Of a DNA stretch of 51,365 nt, positions 32,528-41,255 are shown piece by piece. The stretch is from assembly GCA_022843545.1 (NCBI GenBank), contig JALHNL010000014.1, positions 1 to 51,365 of the forward strand. The letters run 5' to 3'. Position numbers and translations under genes: made by a program. Source of the stretch: Phycisphaerales bacterium (GTDB lineage Bacteria > Planctomycetota > Phycisphaerae > Phycisphaerales > UBA1924). Every line of letters begins with the position of its first letter. Positions within the stretch are counted from its first letter, which is position 1. The notes under the pieces were generated by a model, which was given only the letters and a program-made list of their open reading frames with translations, ran no database searches and was not told the DNA's origin.

Positions 32528-33463
32528 TCACTTCACCAGCGGGCACGACTCGTCGGACTGCCAGTCGCCGAAGGACAGGTAGTAGTTGTCGACGGGGACG
32601 AAGCCGGCCCGCAGCGCGGCGATCGCCGCCAGCGACGAGCGGGCGCCGCTCTGGCAGTGCGTCACCAGCACCTTGCCCTGCTCAAAGCCCGCGGCGGTGA
32701 GCATGGCCCGCAGGTCGGCGGCGGGACGCACGCGGTTGCGTTCGTCCATGAGCGTGGTGTGGGGCACGTTGACCGCGCCGGGCAGGCGGCCTGAACGCTT
32801 GTTGTCGCGAGCGTCTTCGCCGGTGTATTCGCGCATGGTGCGAGCGTCAAAGACCTGACGGCCGAGGTCGTTCAGCGCGGCCTTCACCTCCTGGCGATCG
32901 GCCCAGCGCACCAGCGTGCCCGTCCCGGGCTTGGCGATGAACGTGCCGGGCGCGGGGGGTGTCGCCGGCCCGCTCGTGAGCAGATTGCCGGGCACCGCCT
33001 TCTCGATCTCGGGCAGGCCGCCGTTGATCACGCGGGCGCGGTCATAGCCCGAGTCGTGGAGCAGGAACCACACGGCAGAGGCTCGGGTCATCGCGCCGTC
33101 GTCGTAGATGAGCACGTTCTCAAACCCGCTGAGCCCCAGCGCGCGGATCTTGCCGGTCCAGGCCGGCGCGTCCATCGCGCCCCCCGGCGAGCGGGCGAGC
33201 TTGTTCCAGTCCTCGATGTCCACCCTCACCGCGCCGACCAGGCGCTTGGCCTCGAACTTGTCCGCCGGGCGAACGTCGAGGATCACGATGGGTTCCTTGG
33301 GCGGCACGATCCCGCCGATCAGCCCCGTGAGTTGCTCGGGCTCGATGAAGACGTCACGGGCGACAACCGCCGGCCCATCGCCGCGAGAGGCGCCCGCGCC
33401 AGAGGCGCAGGCCATGAGCAAGGACATCAGGCCCAACACGATCATGCGCGCGACATGGTGCAT
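32528..33463 (-). CDS. Double-rhodanese thiosulfate sulfurtransferase lipoprotein
   Basis: 311 residues. The signal sequence ends in a lipobox (L-L-M-A-C, cysteine at 19). The first rhodanese domain (about 40-150; V-I-L-D-V-R-P-A-D-K-F-E, I-Y-D-D-G-A) lacks the active cysteine. The second (about 185-300; F-D-A-R-T-M-R-E-Y-T-G, G-A-V-N-V-P-H) has H-C-Q-S-G-A-R-S-S with catalytic C270. That is the standard layout of thiosulfate/3-mercaptopyruvate sulfurtransferases. The lipoprotein signal places it outside the cytoplasm. It converges with the cyanophycinase, 20 bases apart. Confidence 0.9.
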   Translation of the reverse strand: MHHVARMIVLGLMSLLMACASGAGASRGDGPAVVARDVFIEPEQLTGLIGGIVPPKEPIVILDVRPADKFEAKRLVGAVRVDIEDWNKLARSPGGAMDAPAWTGKIRALGLSGFENVLIYDDGAMTRASAVWFLLHDSGYDRARVINGGLPEIEKAVPGNLLTSGPATPPAPGTFIAKPGTGTLVRWADRQEVKAALNDLGRQVFDARTMREYTGEDARDNKRSGRLPGAVNVPHTTLMDERNRVRPAADLRAMLTAAGFEQGKVLVTHCQSGARSSLAAIAALRAGFVPVDNYYLSFGDWQSDESCPLVK

Positions 33464-33722
33464 CAGACTCTCCGTGAGAAGAAGGGTTTGAGGGTAGGCT
33501 GAGGGAACCCAGTGAGGGCTAGGTAAAAGTTCCTACAACTCGTCGCCGATCGTGATCAGAGCGCGCGCATATGCCTGAATCTGATCTCCCTAGGGCGACG
33601 AATGCACCTCGCCTCCCTTCTCTCCCCCCGGCGGAGTCCGGGTTGAAGCGGGGTCCAGCGGCCTTGGTGCCTGGCAGGAGTGCCCGGCGCGACAGGTCGG
33701 TCGCTCGGCATGTTGAGTACGC

Positions 33723-34850
33723 ATGAGCACTTCACCTGATCCATCCGGTGTGGGCGTGGCCCTTCTCGCCTCTTCGCCGACCACCCAGACGTTGCCCGTC
33801 ACCCCCAGCAAGGACACGCGCCGGCGCGTGCCGGTGACGGTGCTGATCCCGGCGTACAACGAGGCGGCGTTCATCGCCGACACCATCCGCTCGGTGCTGG
33901 AGCAGACGGTGGACGTCGAGGACGTGATCGTGGTGGACGACCGCTCCACCGACGGCACGGGCGACGTGGCCCGGACGTTCGGCGTTCGGGTGGTTCGTCC
34001 GGAGAGCAACAGCGGGTCCAAGGCGGGCGCGCTGAACTTCGGCCTGCAGTCGGTTCAGTCCACGTTCACGCTGGCGATCGACGCGGACACGATTCTTGCG
34101 CCCGACGCGATCGAGCGGCTGGTGGCCGCGGCGGACGTGGAAGATCTGAAGGTGGCGGGCGCGTGCGGGTATGTGGTGCCGCGGCGGGTGAAGAGCCTGT
34201 GGGAGCGCGGGCGGTACATCGAGTACCTCTTCGCGTTCACGATCTACAAGCCGATTCAGGACTACTACGAGCGCCCGATGATCGCGTCGGGGTGCTTCTC
34301 GATGTACCGCACGGACGTGCTGCGCGAACTCAAGGGCTGGCCCTCGCGCACGCTGGCGGAGGACATGGACCTGACGTGGACCGCCTACGAGCGGGGCTAC
34401 GTGATCCGGTTCGTGCAGGAGGCGGTGTGCTACCCGGTGGAGCCGCCCAACTTCTCGTTCATGCGGCGGCAACTGCGGCGCTGGACGCGCGGGTTCTTCC
34501 AGTGCGTCCGCGTTCACTGGAACGACCTGCTGCACGTGCCGTACCTGCGGTCGATCGTGGCGGTGGGCCTGTGGGACGCGACGGTGGCGACGCTGGCGTT
34601 CTTCATCCTCCTGCCGCTGCTGGTCTTGTTCGTGAGCCCGATCTTCCTGCTGGGCTACTTCATCGATCTGCCGGCGATCCTGGTGCCGGTGATGTACAAG
34701 GCCTATCAGCGTGGCGAGGTGCGCAAGGCTCTGGCGAGTCTGCCGGGGTTCTACGTGCTCCGCGTGGTGAACGGCGTCTTCGTGCTCTCGGCGTTCTGGA
34801 ACGAGATCATCCTGCGGAGGAGTTTGAAGACGTTTGAGAAGGGGCACTAG
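33723..34850 (+). CDS. GT2-family processive-type glycosyltransferase
   Basis: 375 residues. The GT-A core reads V-T-V-L-I-P-A-Y-N-E-A-A, V-V-D-D-R-S-T-D-G-T, S-K-A-G-A-L-N, the metal-binding D-A-D-T, T-L-A-E-D-M-D (catalytic D), and Q-L-R-R-W-T-R-G. This matches PgaC/IcaA/NodC-like membrane synthases. The C-terminus has two or three membrane helices (A-T-L-A-F-F-I-L-L-P-L-L-V-L-F-V and after). The N-terminal 35 residues are S/T/P rich. It probably makes a beta-linked exopolysaccharide. A small membrane protein follows 197 bases later. Confidence 0.9.
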   Translation: MSTSPDPSGVGVALLASSPTTQTLPVTPSKDTRRRVPVTVLIPAYNEAAFIADTIRSVLEQTVDVEDVIVVDDRSTDGTGDVARTFGVRVVRPESNSGSKAGALNFGLQSVQSTFTLAIDADTILAPDAIERLVAAADVEDLKVAGACGYVVPRRVKSLWERGRYIEYLFAFTIYKPIQDYYERPMIASGCFSMYRTDVLRELKGWPSRTLAEDMDLTWTAYERGYVIRFVQEAVCYPVEPPNFSFMRRQLRRWTRGFFQCVRVHWNDLLHVPYLRSIVAVGLWDATVATLAFFILLPLLVLFVSPIFLLGYFIDLPAILVPVMYKAYQRGEVRKALASLPGFYVLRVVNGVFVLSAFWNEIILRRSLKTFEKGH

Positions 34851-34898
34851 CGAAATGTCCAAATCACCACGTGGCCAAAGGGCCAAATGAAGAGAAGG

Positions 34899-35036
34899 GG
34901 CAGCGGGCAATCGGCAACAGGCAGTCGCAGAGCCGAGACGAACCCCAGCCCGGCGGCCTCCTGCCCCTCTTGTCCCAAGCCTCCTCGTTCATCCTTCATC
35001 CTCCACCTCAGCACTCAGCACTCAGCACTCAGCACT
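34899..35036. repeat. Heptamer repeat blocks GGCANNN and CAGCACT
   Basis: Positions 34899-34926: GGCAGCG GGCAATC GGCAACA GGCAGTC. Positions 35009-35036: CAGCACT four times, perfect. Between them is a C/T-rich stretch with TTCATCC twice. The block ends 11 bases before the small membrane protein gene. Confidence 0.85.
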
Positions 35037-35047
35037 GGACTCCTCCC

Positions 35048-35452
35048 ATGGTCAACGGACTTCCTGGTACGGGTATTGGCGGGCTCTTCTACCTGCTTCT
35101 CGCGGCGCTGATGCCCGTGCGCGAGGGTGTGCGGGCGCTGGAGGGGCGCAGCCGCGTGGCGCACTGGCGGTTCATCGCGGTGCAGTGGGGGCTGATCGTC
35201 GCCATTCTGGGCGGGCTGTGGCTGCAGGGCGAGGCTCTGCGGGCGCTGTTCGCCAGTTCGCCCATGCAGCAGGTGACGGCGGTGATCGACCCGACGGGCG
35301 TGATGCAGCGTCCGGTGGGCGACTGGGCCGCGGTTGCCGCGACCGCCTCGCTCTACAGCCTGGCGGGCGTGCTGCTGTTCGTGGAGATCAGCCGGTTGAT
35401 CAGCCTGTGGTCGGCCTCGCGCGGAGCGGCCCGCCGGCTGGCGGCGGGGTGA
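35048..35452 (+). CDS. Small three-helix membrane protein
   Basis: 134 residues, family not recognised. Hydrophobic helices near 10-23 (G-G-L-F-Y-L-L-L-A-A-L-M-P), 42-60 (F-I-A-V-Q-W-G-L-I-V-A-I-L-G-G-L-W-L) and 95-117 (A-A-V-A-A-T-A-S-L-Y-S-L-A-G-V-L-L-F-V). It follows the GT2 gene on the same strand, and a partnership in polysaccharide export or synthesis is possible but unproven. ATG 35048 follows the CAGCACT repeat. Confidence 0.65.
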   Translation: MVNGLPGTGIGGLFYLLLAALMPVREGVRALEGRSRVAHWRFIAVQWGLIVAILGGLWLQGEALRALFASSPMQQVTAVIDPTGVMQRPVGDWAAVAATASLYSLAGVLLFVEISRLISLWSASRGAARRLAAG

Positions 35453-35577
35453 TATCCACTCCGGAGCGTTTGCCCGCCGGCCCGCTTGCGGATCGCGCGG
35501 CCGCGCGGTAGATTGCCCTTCGGTCGCACACCACTGCGCGATGGTGCCGGTGGACACCCGCGACCAGGGAGGTCCCC

Positions 35578-35835
35578 GTGGCCAAGAAGAAAGCCAAGAA
35601 GAAGGGCGCCAAGAAGGCGTCCACCAAGAAGAAGGGCGGAGCGAAGAAGGCCTCGAAGAAGAAGGCTCGGCGCACCGTGATGTACAGCAGCAAGGGCAAG
35701 AAGCTGTACGCCAAGCGTGACTCGGGCGGCAAGTTCAAGGACATCCAGCAGTACAGCAAGGCGCACGCCGCCGACATCAAGCGCTCCTCCAACGCCGAAG
35801 AGGCGAAGGAAGGCGGCGCGGCGCCGGGGATGTGA
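35578..35835 (+). CDS. Lysine-rich histone H1-like protein
   Basis: 85 residues from GTG 35578 with GGGAGG upstream. The first 33 residues are nearly all K, A, G and S (A-K-K-K-A-K-K-K-G-A-K-K-A-S-T-K-K-K), like eukaryotic H1 tails and bacterial Hc1/AlgP-type proteins. A short conserved part follows: V-M-Y-S-S-K-G-K-K-L-Y-A-K-R-D and F-K-D-I-Q-Q-Y. DNA or RNA binding is the likely role. It has its own terminator and sits just before fumC, which carries a similar K/A-rich N-terminal tail. Confidence 0.75.
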   Translation: MAKKKAKKKGAKKASTKKKGGAKKASKKKARRTVMYSSKGKKLYAKRDSGGKFKDIQQYSKAHAADIKRSSNAEEAKEGGAAPGM

Positions 35836-35871
35836 GCGAGCGGGCTGGGGTGATCCGATGGTGATGTGATC

Positions 35872-35900
35872 AAGCCCCGGGGCCGGGTCCCGGGGCTTTG
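35872..35900 (+). terminator. Terminator of the lysine-rich protein gene
   Basis: AAGCCCCGGG (35872-35881), loop GCCGGGT, CCCGGGGCTT (35889-35898): ten perfect pairs followed by TTGTCG. It is 37 bases past the stop. Confidence 0.65.
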
Positions 35901-35965
35901 TCGTGCGCTTGCGGCGGAATTTGGGCGGTCTCGCGCGTACGCTCCCCTCCCCTAGGGAGCACTCC

Positions 35966-37480
35966 ATGCCCGCCAAGCCCAAGCCCGCCTCCAAGGCGGC
36001 CGCCAAGACTGCGTCCAAGTCCGCCGCCACCCGTGTCGAGAAGGACTCGATGGGCGAGATGACCGTGCCCGCCGATGTGCTGTATGGCGCGAGCACGCAG
36101 CGGGCGGTGCTGAACTTCCCGGTCTCCGGGCGGCCGGTGCCCTTTGATGTGATCCGCGCGTACGCCCACATCAAGGCGGCGGCGGCGCGGGTGAACGGCA
36201 AGCTCGGGCGGCTGGACAAGAAGCGGGTGGCGCTCATTCTCGAAGCCTGCGCCGCCATCGCCCAGGGCCTGCCGGACCACGGCGGTTGGGTGAAGCACTT
36301 CCCGATCGACGTCTTCCAGACCGGTTCGGGGACGTCGACCAACATGAACGTGAACGAGGTGGTCGCCAACCTCGTGTGTTTGGAACTGGGCAAGCCCATC
36401 GGCTCGTCCAAGGACCCCGCCTACCTCAAGGCCGGCGGCGTCCACCCCAACGACCACGTGAACATGGGGCAGTCCAGCAACGACACCTTCCCGACCGCGA
36501 TCCATGTCGCGGCGGCGATGGCGATCCACAGCGAACTGCTGCCGGCGGTGCGCGAGATGGCCGCGATGCTCGATGACCAGGCTCGGGCGTGGGACAGGAT
36601 CGTGAAGATCGGGCGCACGCACCTGATGGACGCGACGCCCATCCGCCTTGGTCAGGAGTTCGGCGGCTTTGCCCAGCAGATGCGCAACGCCGAGCACCGC
36701 CTGCACCAGGGCGTGACGACGCTGGCGGAACTGGCGATCGGCGGGACGGCGGTGGGCACGGGCATCAACGCTCACGAGAAGTTCGGGCTCATGGTGGCCG
36801 ACGAACTCACCGCGGCGACGGGCATCTCGTTCGTGGAGGCGCCCAATCACTTTGAGGCTCAGCACGCCAAGGACGGCTGCGTCGCGGTGTCGGGCAAGCT
36901 GCGCACGATCGCCGTGTCGCTCACCAAGATCGCCGGGGACATCCGCCTCATGGGCTCGGGCCCGCGGTGCGGTCTGGGCGAACTGGTCCTCCCGGCGGTT
37001 CAGCCGGGCTCGTCGATCATGCCCGGCAAAGTGAACCCGGTGATCTGCGAGAGCCTGATCCAGGTGGCCTGTCAGGTGATCGGCAATGACGCGGCGGTCA
37101 CGCTGGGCGGGCTGGGAGGCGTCGGCAGCATCCTGGACCTGAACGTGTGCATGCCGCTCATCGCGGACAATCTGCTGGAGTCGATCCACCTGCTGGCGCG
37201 CGGCATCGAGATGTTCAACGCCAACCTGCTGAAGGGTCTGAAGCCCGACGAGAAGCGGTGCAATGACCTGATCGAGGGGAGCCTGGCGATGTGCACCAGC
37301 CTGGTGCCGGCGATCGGGTATGACCGCTCGGCGGAGATCGCCAAGACGGCGCACAAGCAGGGCAAGACGGTTCGGCAGGTGGCACGCGAGCTTAAGGTCT
37401 TGCCGGACAAGGAGTTGGATGCTCTGCTGAACCCGTGGAGCATGACTCTGCCCGGTGGTGAGGGCAGCGCGGGCGGGTAA
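35966..37480 (+). CDS. fumC: Class II fumarate hydratase
   Basis: 504 residues. Converts fumarate to malate in the citric acid cycle. Visible: Y-G-A-S-T-Q-R-A, D-V-F-Q-T-G-S-G-T-S-T-N-M-N-V-N-E-V (substrate-binding), H-P-N-D-H-V-N-M-G-Q-S-S-N-D-T-F-P-T, I-G-R-T-H-L-M-D-A-T-P, and the signature G-S-S-I-M-P-G-K-V-N-P (about 349-359). T-H-L-M-D-A and the order of motifs fit FumC more than AspA. About 20 extra N-terminal residues (P-K-P-A-S-K-A-A-A-K-T-A-S-K-S-A-A-T-R) are K/A-rich and not part of the enzyme. ATG 35966. Confidence 0.9.
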   Translation: MPAKPKPASKAAAKTASKSAATRVEKDSMGEMTVPADVLYGASTQRAVLNFPVSGRPVPFDVIRAYAHIKAAAARVNGKLGRLDKKRVALILEACAAIAQGLPDHGGWVKHFPIDVFQTGSGTSTNMNVNEVVANLVCLELGKPIGSSKDPAYLKAGGVHPNDHVNMGQSSNDTFPTAIHVAAAMAIHSELLPAVREMAAMLDDQARAWDRIVKIGRTHLMDATPIRLGQEFGGFAQQMRNAEHRLHQGVTTLAELAIGGTAVGTGINAHEKFGLMVADELTAATGISFVEAPNHFEAQHAKDGCVAVSGKLRTIAVSLTKIAGDIRLMGSGPRCGLGELVLPAVQPGSSIMPGKVNPVICESLIQVACQVIGNDAAVTLGGLGGVGSILDLNVCMPLIADNLLESIHLLARGIEMFNANLLKGLKPDEKRCNDLIEGSLAMCTSLVPAIGYDRSAEIAKTAHKQGKTVRQVARELKVLPDKELDALLNPWSMTLPGGEGSAGG

Positions 37481-37559
37481 TTTGTGAAATCTGCCGGATT
37501 TTGCACGGCGGGGGTGTATGCATGCATCACGGCATGGGCGATTGATGTATAAACGTCTC

Positions 37560-38288
37560 ATGCCGATTGACGTGATCAGTTTCGAGTCGCTGGACTCGAC
37601 CAGCCGGTTTGTCCGGCGTGAGTTGGCATCGGATCGGCTGGCTACACGTCCGTTGGCGGTGATCGCCGGGAAGCAGACCGACGGGATTGGTCGGCTTGGC
37701 CGCCCGTGGGAATCGCCCAAAGGCGGGCTGTGGCTCACGCTGTACTGGCCCGATGCGCCGACCGGGCGGGGCGCGGCGCTGATGGGCCTGCGGTTTGCCT
37801 GGGCCGTGATGGCGTCGATCGAGAGCGTCGTCGGCCCGCTGGGCCAGCGGTTCACGCTGAAGTGGCCCAACGACATCTACCTGGACGGCGGCAAGGTGGC
37901 CGGCTTGCTCACCGAGGTGATCGTCAGGCACGGCGCCCGGGCTGTGCTGGTAGGCATCGGCGTCAACGCCAACACCTCCGCCTCGGACTATCCGCCCGAG
38001 ATCCGCCCGAGCATCCAGACTCTGCGCGAAGCCCTCGGTCGCGACATCGACCTGCACGCGCTGCGGGTGGCCGTGCTCGACAGCGTGGAACAGGTGCTCA
38101 CAACCCCTCCGCCCGGCGACCTGGTGGAGGTCGTCGGCCGGCGGCTGCACGGGCTGGGGCAGTACGTCGAAATGACCATGGCCGACCGGGTGAAGCAGAG
38201 GGTCCGGGTGCTGGGGCTGGCGGAAGACGGCCGGCTGCGCGTGGAGCAGGACGGGCAGGAACTGTCGCTGATCTCGACGTACGAGTGA
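37560..38288 (+). CDS. birA: Biotin--[acetyl-CoA-carboxylase] ligase
   Basis: 242 residues. Attaches biotin to carboxylase carrier domains. Visible: S-L-D-S-T-S-R at the start, T-D-G-I-G-R-L-G-R-P-W-E-S-P-K-G-G-L-W (the biotinyl-AMP loop, about 41-59), L-K-W-P-N-D-I-Y (about 100-107), K-V-A-G-L-L-T-E, V-G-I-G-V-N-A-N. No N-terminal helix-turn-helix, so it is the monofunctional form without repressor activity. ATG 37560 is chosen; ATG 37545 or 37518 would add unconserved residues. Confidence 0.92.
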   Translation: MPIDVISFESLDSTSRFVRRELASDRLATRPLAVIAGKQTDGIGRLGRPWESPKGGLWLTLYWPDAPTGRGAALMGLRFAWAVMASIESVVGPLGQRFTLKWPNDIYLDGGKVAGLLTEVIVRHGARAVLVGIGVNANTSASDYPPEIRPSIQTLREALGRDIDLHALRVAVLDSVEQVLTTPPPGDLVEVVGRRLHGLGQYVEMTMADRVKQRVRVLGLAEDGRLRVEQDGQELSLISTYE

Positions 38289-38401
38289 TGGGCGGGGATT
38301 TGGGCGAGGCGGCCGACGGAACGTGCCCGGGGCGTGGAACCGGCCTAAACTCCGGGTCCTGTCAGGGGTCGGAACGTCTGCAAGGGCGTGCCACCCAGGG
38401 A

Positions 38402-38476
38402 CGGGCTGTAGCGCAGCTTGGTTAGCGCGTCTGACTGGGGGTCAGAAGGTCGGCGGTTCGAATCCGCCCAGCCCGA
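38402..38476 (+). tRNA. tRNA-Pro (anticodon GGG)
   Basis: Acceptor stem CGGGCTG (38402-38408) pairs with CAGCCCG (38469-38475), discriminator A at 38476. The anticodon stem TCTGA/TCAGA encloses loop CTGGGGG, giving anticodon GGG. The T arm is GGCGG-TTCGAAT-CCGCC. The D arm holds GCGC...GCGC with GGTTAG. CCA is not encoded. A strong terminator follows after 12 bases. Confidence 0.95.
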
Positions 38477-38488
38477 TTGAGCAGCCCT

Positions 38489-38525
38489 GATGGCCTCGGC
38501 AAGTGCCGGGGCCATCGGCGTTTTT
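38489..38525 (+). terminator. Rho-independent terminator of tRNA-Pro
   Basis: GATGGCCTCGGC (38489-38500), loop AAGT, GCCGGGGCCATC (38505-38516): 12 pairs with one G-T, then GGCG and five T (38521-38525). Confidence 0.85.
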
Positions 38526-38590
38526 GCGGACACTGACGCGGCCAGGGCGGGTGCCGGGCGACGCCGCAGCGGCCGGTCAATACTACTCGA

Positions 38591-41104
38591 ATGCGATTTG
38601 TCTCCGCCCTTGCGCTCTTGATGCTTCTCGCGTCGCCGCTGCTGGCCCAGGGGACACGTGAGGACTTTGAGAGAGCCGCGTCGCTTCACACTCGCGTCCG
38701 CGGGAAGGTCTCGAATCTCATCACCGGCGCTGAGTGGATTGACCGCGGCTCCTTGTGGTACACCCTGGATCTGGGCGATGGGCGCACCAAGCGCATCGCC
38801 GTGGACGCGCTGACAGGAAGCACGCAGGACCTGTTCGACCATGCTGCGCTGGCCAGGCACCTTTCGGTCGGCCGCACGATCACGGCGGATCGACTGCCGA
38901 TCGATCGGCTGCACGTCACGCCGACCACCATCGACGCGATCATGCGCGATGATGCGGCGATCCATCGCCTCGACCGCGCGAGCGGGGTGTGGTCGACCGT
39001 GGATGTCGCCTCGCTGACCTCGCACCCGTTTCTGCTGGCTGTGGGTGAAGCGGCAGGAACGGGCGCGTCCAGCGCGATCATCGTCGTCAACACCTCGGAC
39101 AAGGCCGTCTCGCTGTTCTGGTTGCACGATGGCGCACGCACGCCCTATGGGCGCGTGGAGGCGGGCGCGACGCGACGCCAGCACACCTTTGGCGGGCATC
39201 GCTGGGCGATCGTGCGCGAGGATGGGTCCACCGCCTTTGAGGGCCCAGCGGCGGACAAGCCCGGCATCGTGCTTTTGGATCGCGCCGCGAAGGAAGTGCC
39301 TGCCAAGCAACCTGCGCCGGCGAAGGAGCCCGCGCCGGCCGAGAAGCCCGCACCGACCACGCCGCGCGTCCGCTTTGAGAAGGGGAACGTGGTCCTCGAG
39401 CGTGATGGCGCCGAGAAGGTGCTCACGAGCATCGAGGGCGACAAAGGCGGGCGCTTCACCGGGCCCGCGCACTGGTCCCCTGATCGCGAGCGGGTGGTCG
39501 TGTGGTTCAGGACGCCGGGCAAGGAGCGGCTCGTCCACATCATCGAGTCGTCCCCCGCGGACCAGACGCAGCCCAAGCTTCACTCTTTTTCGTACCCCAA
39601 GCCCGGTGATGAGGTGCCGGTGTCCATGCCGCGGCTGTTCGATGTGGCCAAGGACGTTGAGATTCCGATCGCGAGTGACCTCTTCGAGCATCCGCGGATG
39701 ATCGAGCACCTGGAGTGGGCGAAGGACTCGTTTTCGTTCGTGTACACCAAGCGCGGGCACTCGGTGCGGCGGCTCGTGCGCGTCTCGCGAGATGGGGTCG
39801 CGTCGACGGTGACGGAGGATGTGCCGTCAACTTTCGTTGACGTGACCAACGTGTCGTACTTCCGTCGTCTGCAGGGCACCGATGAGGCGCTGTGGCTCTC
39901 GGAGCGCGACGGGTGGCGGCACCTCTACCGTGTGGGACGTCAGGAGCGGCAGCTCACCAAGGGCGAGTTCGTGGTGCGCGGTGTGGAGCACGTGGAGGAA
40001 GGCGGCGACAACCCGTTTGCGATCCTCCGCGTCGCGGGCGTGTACAAGGACCAGGATCCGTACTACATCCACTACGCCCGCGTGAATCTGGACGGGTCCG
40101 GCTTCACGCTGCTCACCAGCGGCAACGGCACGCACCAGGCGCAGTTCTCCCCCGATCGGCGATTCCTGATCGCTCGCTACTCCCGTGTTGACATGCCCGA
40201 GGTCGTGGAACTGCGCAGCGCTGAGACGGGGGCGTTGATCGTTGAACTTGCCCGCGGTGATGATGCGAAGTTGCGCGCTTTGCCGTGGACGCCGCCGCAG
40301 CCCTTCGCGGCCAAGGGGCGTGACGGCACGACGGATATCTACGGCGTGATTGTGCGTCCGACGAACTTTGACTCGAAGAAGCGGTACCCGGTGATCGAGC
40401 ACATCTATGCGGGGCCGCACAGCGCGTTTGTGCCCAAGGCCTTTGACCCGCACCTGGGCGTGATGCACGATCTGGCGGAGCTGGGGTTCATCGTGGTGCA
40501 GATCGACGGGATGGGCACGGCCCATCGCCGCAAGGCGTTCCATGATGTGTGCTTCAAGAACCTGGCGGATGCGGGGTTCCCCGATCGCATCGCGTGGATG
40601 CGGGCCGCGGCGGCGCAGCATCCGGAGATGGACCTCTCGCGCGTGGGGATCTTCGGCGGCTCAGCGGGCGGGCAGAATGCGCTGGGCGCGCTCCTGCACC
40701 ATGGCGATTTCTACAAAGCGGCGGTCGCCGACTGTGGGTGCCACGACAACCGCGTGGACAAGTTGTGGTGGAACGAGGCGTGGATGGGCTGGCCTGTGGA
40801 TGAGTCGTATGCGAGGTCGTCCAACGTCACGCACGCGCACAAACTCACGGGCGATCTCCTGCTCATCGTGGGCGAACTGGACCGCAATGTTGACCCGGCT
40901 TCGACGATGCAGGTGGTCAATGCGCTCGTGAAGGCGGACAAGGACTTTGACCTGCTGGTGATCCCGGGCGCGGGCCACGGCGCGGCTGAAACTCCGTACG
41001 GGCGGCGCCGCCGAGCCGACTTCTTCGTTCGTCGCCTCATGAACGCCGAACCGAGGCGAGAGCCAGAGGCGGAGAGTGACGCGGCAACAGGGTCGGGGCG
41101 ATAA
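38591..41104 (+). CDS. S9 prolyl oligopeptidase/DPP IV-like secreted peptidase
   Basis: 837 residues. Signal peptide M-R-F-V-S-A-L-A-L-L-M-L-L-A-S-P-L-L-A. The N-terminal two-thirds is a DPP IV-type beta-propeller (blades with A-H-W-S-P-D-R-E-R, F-S-P-D-R-R-F). A K/P/A-E linker (about 238-256) lies within it. The C-terminal hydrolase domain has nucleophile G-G-S-A-G-G (S691), D764 in G-E-L-D-R-N and H796 in G-A-G-H-G. This is a secreted or periplasmic serine peptidase trimming proline-containing peptides. It is separated from the tRNA terminator by 65 bases. Confidence 0.9.
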   Translation: MRFVSALALLMLLASPLLAQGTREDFERAASLHTRVRGKVSNLITGAEWIDRGSLWYTLDLGDGRTKRIAVDALTGSTQDLFDHAALARHLSVGRTITADRLPIDRLHVTPTTIDAIMRDDAAIHRLDRASGVWSTVDVASLTSHPFLLAVGEAAGTGASSAIIVVNTSDKAVSLFWLHDGARTPYGRVEAGATRRQHTFGGHRWAIVREDGSTAFEGPAADKPGIVLLDRAAKEVPAKQPAPAKEPAPAEKPAPTTPRVRFEKGNVVLERDGAEKVLTSIEGDKGGRFTGPAHWSPDRERVVVWFRTPGKERLVHIIESSPADQTQPKLHSFSYPKPGDEVPVSMPRLFDVAKDVEIPIASDLFEHPRMIEHLEWAKDSFSFVYTKRGHSVRRLVRVSRDGVASTVTEDVPSTFVDVTNVSYFRRLQGTDEALWLSERDGWRHLYRVGRQERQLTKGEFVVRGVEHVEEGGDNPFAILRVAGVYKDQDPYYIHYARVNLDGSGFTLLTSGNGTHQAQFSPDRRFLIARYSRVDMPEVVELRSAETGALIVELARGDDAKLRALPWTPPQPFAAKGRDGTTDIYGVIVRPTNFDSKKRYPVIEHIYAGPHSAFVPKAFDPHLGVMHDLAELGFIVVQIDGMGTAHRRKAFHDVCFKNLADAGFPDRIAWMRAAAAQHPEMDLSRVGIFGGSAGGQNALGALLHHGDFYKAAVADCGCHDNRVDKLWWNEAWMGWPVDESYARSSNVTHAHKLTGDLLLIVGELDRNVDPASTMQVVNALVKADKDFDLLVIPGAGHGAAETPYGRRRRADFFVRRLMNAEPRREPEAESDAATGSGR

Positions 41105-41255
41105 GCCGTGAGTCGGTTGCCGGACTCGGTCGATGGCGTAGACGCCCGACCGGCAAACGGAATGAGGCTCGGCCCTGTCGTTCTGTTTGCACACTTGTGA
41201 TGGCCTTGGGTTTCACCGTCGGCGTCGGCCTGCGCACCCAGTGCGAACCCCGGCT

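Noticed and set aside
28267-35036. CRISPR-like array from the tandem repeats
   Set aside because: Units are seven bases without spacers, and there is no cas gene.
35870-37876. A 668-residue open frame antisense to fumC
   Set aside because: fumC has every family motif on the other strand; the antisense product has none.
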